The notes under the pieces: generated by a model
Told to the model about the DNA's origin: nothing
The model's input: the letters and a program-made list of their open reading frames with translations, nothing else
Database searches by the model: none
Shown here: positions 6,640 through 7,999 of the stretch, piece by piece
How the letters are laid out: each line of letters opens with the position of its first letter
How positions within the stretch are numbered: position 1 is the stretch's first letter
Position numbers and translations under genes: made by a program
Source of the DNA: an uncultured Pseudomonadota bacterium
Lineage (GTDB): Bacteria; Pseudomonadota; Gammaproteobacteria; Burkholderiales; Usitatibacteraceae
Assembly (NCBI GenBank): GCA_946885905.1
Contig: CAMPHL010000098.1
Coordinates: forward strand, 1-7,999
DNA: 7,999 nucleotides
Direction: 5' to 3'

Positions 6640-7239
6640 ATGAAGCAGCTTCGCAAGATGGCCGCGGTCGTATCGCTCGGGCTTTTCGCCTCCGGCGCCA
6701 CGTTCGCGCAATCGCCCTACAGCGCGCCGTGGCGCGGCGATTTCTGGGGCTATATCGGCGCGAGCGCCGGAGAGAGCAAGTTCCGCACGGATTGCAATCG
6801 CACCATCACGCAGTTCGAATGCGACACGAAGGACACCGGGTTCAAGGTCTACGCCGGCGGCCGCATGAGCGAATGGCTCGGGCTGGAGATCGGCTACACC
6901 GACTTCGGCCGCATCCGCGCTTCCGGCGGGGAAGTGGATGCCTGGGCGGTGCCGCTCACGCTGATCGCGGGTGTGCCTTTGGGCGAACGGTTCCGCGCCT
7001 TCGGCAAGGTGGGCGGGCTCTACGGCCGCACCGACGTGAGGCCGACGTTCGAGTCGACCTTCGAGGACGAAGGGCGCGGGCGCAAGTCGGGTTGGGGATG
7101 GACCTACGGGGCAGGCGCCTCGTTCGCCCTCACGCCGGCGGTCCAGCTCCGCGCCGACTGGGACCGCCACAAGCTCGACTTCGCGGGCGGCCGCGAGGAC
7201 GTGGACATGTTGTCCGCCGGCGTGCAGTTCGCATTCTGA
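6640..7239 (+). CDS. OmpA-like outer-membrane beta-barrel protein
   Basis: A 199-residue exported protein. The start at 6640 is fixed by AGGAG at 6629-6633, six bases upstream, and by a signal peptide (MKQLRKMAAVVSLGLFASGA, predicted cleavage after TFA at residue 23); the in-frame ATG at 6568 lacks both. The mature part alternates short amphipathic strands with loops: WGYIGASAGESKF, TGFKVYAGGRM, LGLEIGYTDFG, AWAVPLTLIAGVPL, FRAFGKVGGLYGRT, GWGWTYGAGASFAL and LRADWDRHKLDF. It ends VQFAF, with the C-terminal aromatic residue recognised by the BAM complex. This fits an eight-stranded barrel of the OmpA-membrane-domain/OmpX-like superfamily without a peptidoglycan-binding domain. Cys52 and Cys61 fall in the first extracellular loop and could form a disulfide. 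The glycine-zipper gene follows 28 bases later and is probably co-transcribed. Function beyond membrane structure is unknown. Confidence 0.88.
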   Translation: MKQLRKMAAVVSLGLFASGATFAQSPYSAPWRGDFWGYIGASAGESKFRTDCNRTITQFECDTKDTGFKVYAGGRMSEWLGLEIGYTDFGRIRASGGEVDAWAVPLTLIAGVPLGERFRAFGKVGGLYGRTDVRPTFESTFEDEGRGRKSGWGWTYGAGASFALTPAVQLRADWDRHKLDFAGGREDVDMLSAGVQFAF

Positions 7240-7267
7240 TCCACGAATAGCGCACGAGGAGAGCTCC

Positions 7268-7861
7268 ATGGCGACCATCATCGCGGCGGGTTTCGAGACC
7301 TATGTCGAGGCGCAGGATGCGCTCACCCGGTTGGAGCGGGCCGGCGTCGATTCCGAGCACCTCTGCGAGTTCCGGGTGAATCCCCCGGGCATGCACGACG
7401 AAACGCCGATCGGTGGCGACCGCAGGGAATCTCCCGGTGCGCAACATGCCGACAGCGGCGCCACCAAGGGCGCCGCTGTCGGGGCCGCGGTGGGCACGGC
7501 AGCGGGCGTGGCGATCACGCCCCTGCTGGGGCCCGCGGGCATCGTGGCCGGCGCGGGCGTGGGCGCCTATACCGGCTCCCTCGTGGGCGGGATGAAGAAA
7601 GGCGTGGACGAGACGCCCCAGCCCGACCACACGACCGTGCGTCCCGCCGAAGCGCTCATCGCCGTCAACGTGGACGGCGCGAACGTCGCCGAGGACTCGA
7701 TCATCCGCGCCTTCGAGGAAGCCGGCGCCTGGCAGATCGAGAGAAGCGAAGGCCGCTGGGAAAACGGCCAATGGGCCGACTTCAACCCGCTCTCGCCGCC
7801 GCATCTCATCGGCGGGCGCGACCCCGAGGCGGGGGCAGGAAGGACCTCAGCCCCGAGGTAG
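7268..7861 (+). CDS. Glycine-zipper domain protein of unknown function
   Basis: A 197-residue protein started by AGGAG (7257-7261) six bases before ATG 7268. Three parts are visible. Residues 1-40 look like a small alpha/beta unit (IIAAGFETYVEAQDALTRLE), recalling the N-terminal module of YflT-like stress proteins. Residues 64-112 are a Gly/Ala-rich glycine zipper (GAAVGAAVGTAAG, then GPAGIVAGAGVGA and GSLVGG), long enough for a membrane-associated hairpin. Residues 126-175 form a second alpha/beta unit (EALIAVNVDG, a helix, then IERSEGRW, ENGQW and DFNPL). There is no signal peptide, so the protein is probably cytosolic or attached to the inner membrane; a stress or envelope role is a guess. 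The DNA at 7449-7482 within the gene is a 14-bp perfect inverted repeat. It is probably in an operon with the barrel gene upstream, and its 3' end overlaps the minus-strand gene by 15 bp. Confidence 0.82.
   Translation: MATIIAAGFETYVEAQDALTRLERAGVDSEHLCEFRVNPPGMHDETPIGGDRRESPGAQHADSGATKGAAVGAAVGTAAGVAITPLLGPAGIVAGAGVGAYTGSLVGGMKKGVDETPQPDHTTVRPAEALIAVNVDGANVAEDSIIRAFEEAGAWQIERSEGRWENGQWADFNPLSPPHLIGGRDPEAGAGRTSAPR
7449..7482. repeat. 14-bp perfect inverted repeat inside the glycine-zipper gene
   Basis: CCGACAGCGGCGCC (7449-7462) and GGCGCCGCTGTCGG (7469-7482) are exact reverse complements around the six-base loop ACCAAG. The element encodes the start of the glycine zipper (residues about 61-72). 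It would form an extremely stable mRNA hairpin in mid-gene. It has no T-tract, so it is not a standard intrinsic terminator. It may be an incidental product of GCC/GGC codon use or a protein-binding or transcript-stabilising element. Confidence 0.9.
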
Positions 7862-7999
7862 CGGCGCCGGGCTGCGGCCTGTCGCATCGAGCAGCTTCGC
7901 GGCGCGGTAGATCGCGTTGATGGTGGGCGTAGCCACGCCCACGAGCTGCCCGAGCTCCACCACCGATCCCACCAGCGCGTCCACCTCCATCGCGCGGCC
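7847..7999 (-). CDS. 2-dehydropantoate 2-reductase family protein, C-terminal fragment
   Basis: The minus strand is open from the window edge to a TGA at 7847-7849, giving 50 residues: GRAMEVDALVGSVVELGQLV, then GVATPTINAIYRAAKLLDAT and a short tail. This is the C-terminal helical domain (ApbA_C) of ketopantoate reductase (PanE-like) proteins, with the pattern GR-x-ME-x-DAL-x-G-x-VVELG followed by G-V-x-TPT-x-x-x-IY. The Glu of MEVD corresponds to the conserved substrate-binding Glu in E. coli PanE (Glu256, from memory). Family enzymes reduce ketopantoate to pantoate with NADPH in pantothenate and coenzyme A synthesis, but paralogues act on other 2-keto acids, so panE is not assigned. The N-terminal Rossmann domain lies beyond the right edge. 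The last 15 bases overlap the 3' end of the convergent glycine-zipper gene. Confidence 0.85.
   Translation of the reverse strand, partial: GRAMEVDALVGSVVELGQLVGVATPTINAIYRAAKLLDATGRSPAPLPRG

Noticed and set aside
5349..7250. 633-residue plus-strand open frame in another phase over the same two genes
   Set aside because: It is a shadow frame: Arg/Gly/His-rich with no motifs, while the overlapping phases encode clear AI-2E and beta-barrel proteins.
5365..7281. 638-residue minus-strand open frame across the AI-2E transporter and barrel genes
   Set aside because: It spans two well-supported plus-strand genes and the space between them, has low-complexity Arg/His/Asp composition and no recognisable domain.

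Overview
The window is a GC-rich bacterial chromosomal segment with dense, short-spaced genes. Gene content suggests a Proteobacterium, most likely a Betaproteobacterium: an outer-membrane beta-barrel, a Tsr-type chemoreceptor hairpin, a SulP-STAS-cNMP anion transporter and a CCA-encoding tRNA-Ala. The class is inferred from the style of the proteins, not from a phylogenetic marker. There is no mobile element, CRISPR array, phage gene or rRNA. I found no convincing new multi-gene system; this looks like ordinary core and accessory housekeeping sequence with a few local oddities.

Left edge (1-953): the first 40 bases are not genomic. They are an Illumina Nextera i7 adapter with what appears to be the last seven bases of an index, so this is a draft contig end. 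The gene cut by that end encodes the cytoplasmic STAS plus cyclic-nucleotide-binding tail of a SulP-family anion transporter. Its stop codon overlaps the GTG start of a secreted DUF885 zinc-peptidase-like protein (950-2704).

Middle (2717-5321): two minus-strand genes follow. One is a chemoreceptor with two membrane helices and essentially no external sensor domain. The other is a class II aldolase/adducin-family protein that keeps the zinc histidines but appears to lack the catalytic glutamate. Upstream of the aldolase, and divergent from it, is a small 82-residue protein of unknown function. A tRNA-Ala(CGC) gene on the minus strand has a perfect TATAAT box in its upstream region.

Right part (5425-7999): an AI-2E/PerM-family transporter is followed by a tandem pair: a small OmpA-like outer-membrane barrel protein and a glycine-zipper protein. 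The glycine-zipper gene contains a 14-bp perfect inverted repeat within its coding sequence. At the right edge the 3' end of a ketopantoate-reductase-family gene runs on the minus strand and overlaps the glycine-zipper gene tail to tail by 15 bp.

The genes do not form one pathway. Likely co-transcribed pairs are SulP-DUF885 (4-bp overlap) and the barrel plus glycine-zipper pair (28-bp gap); the rest look like independent units.
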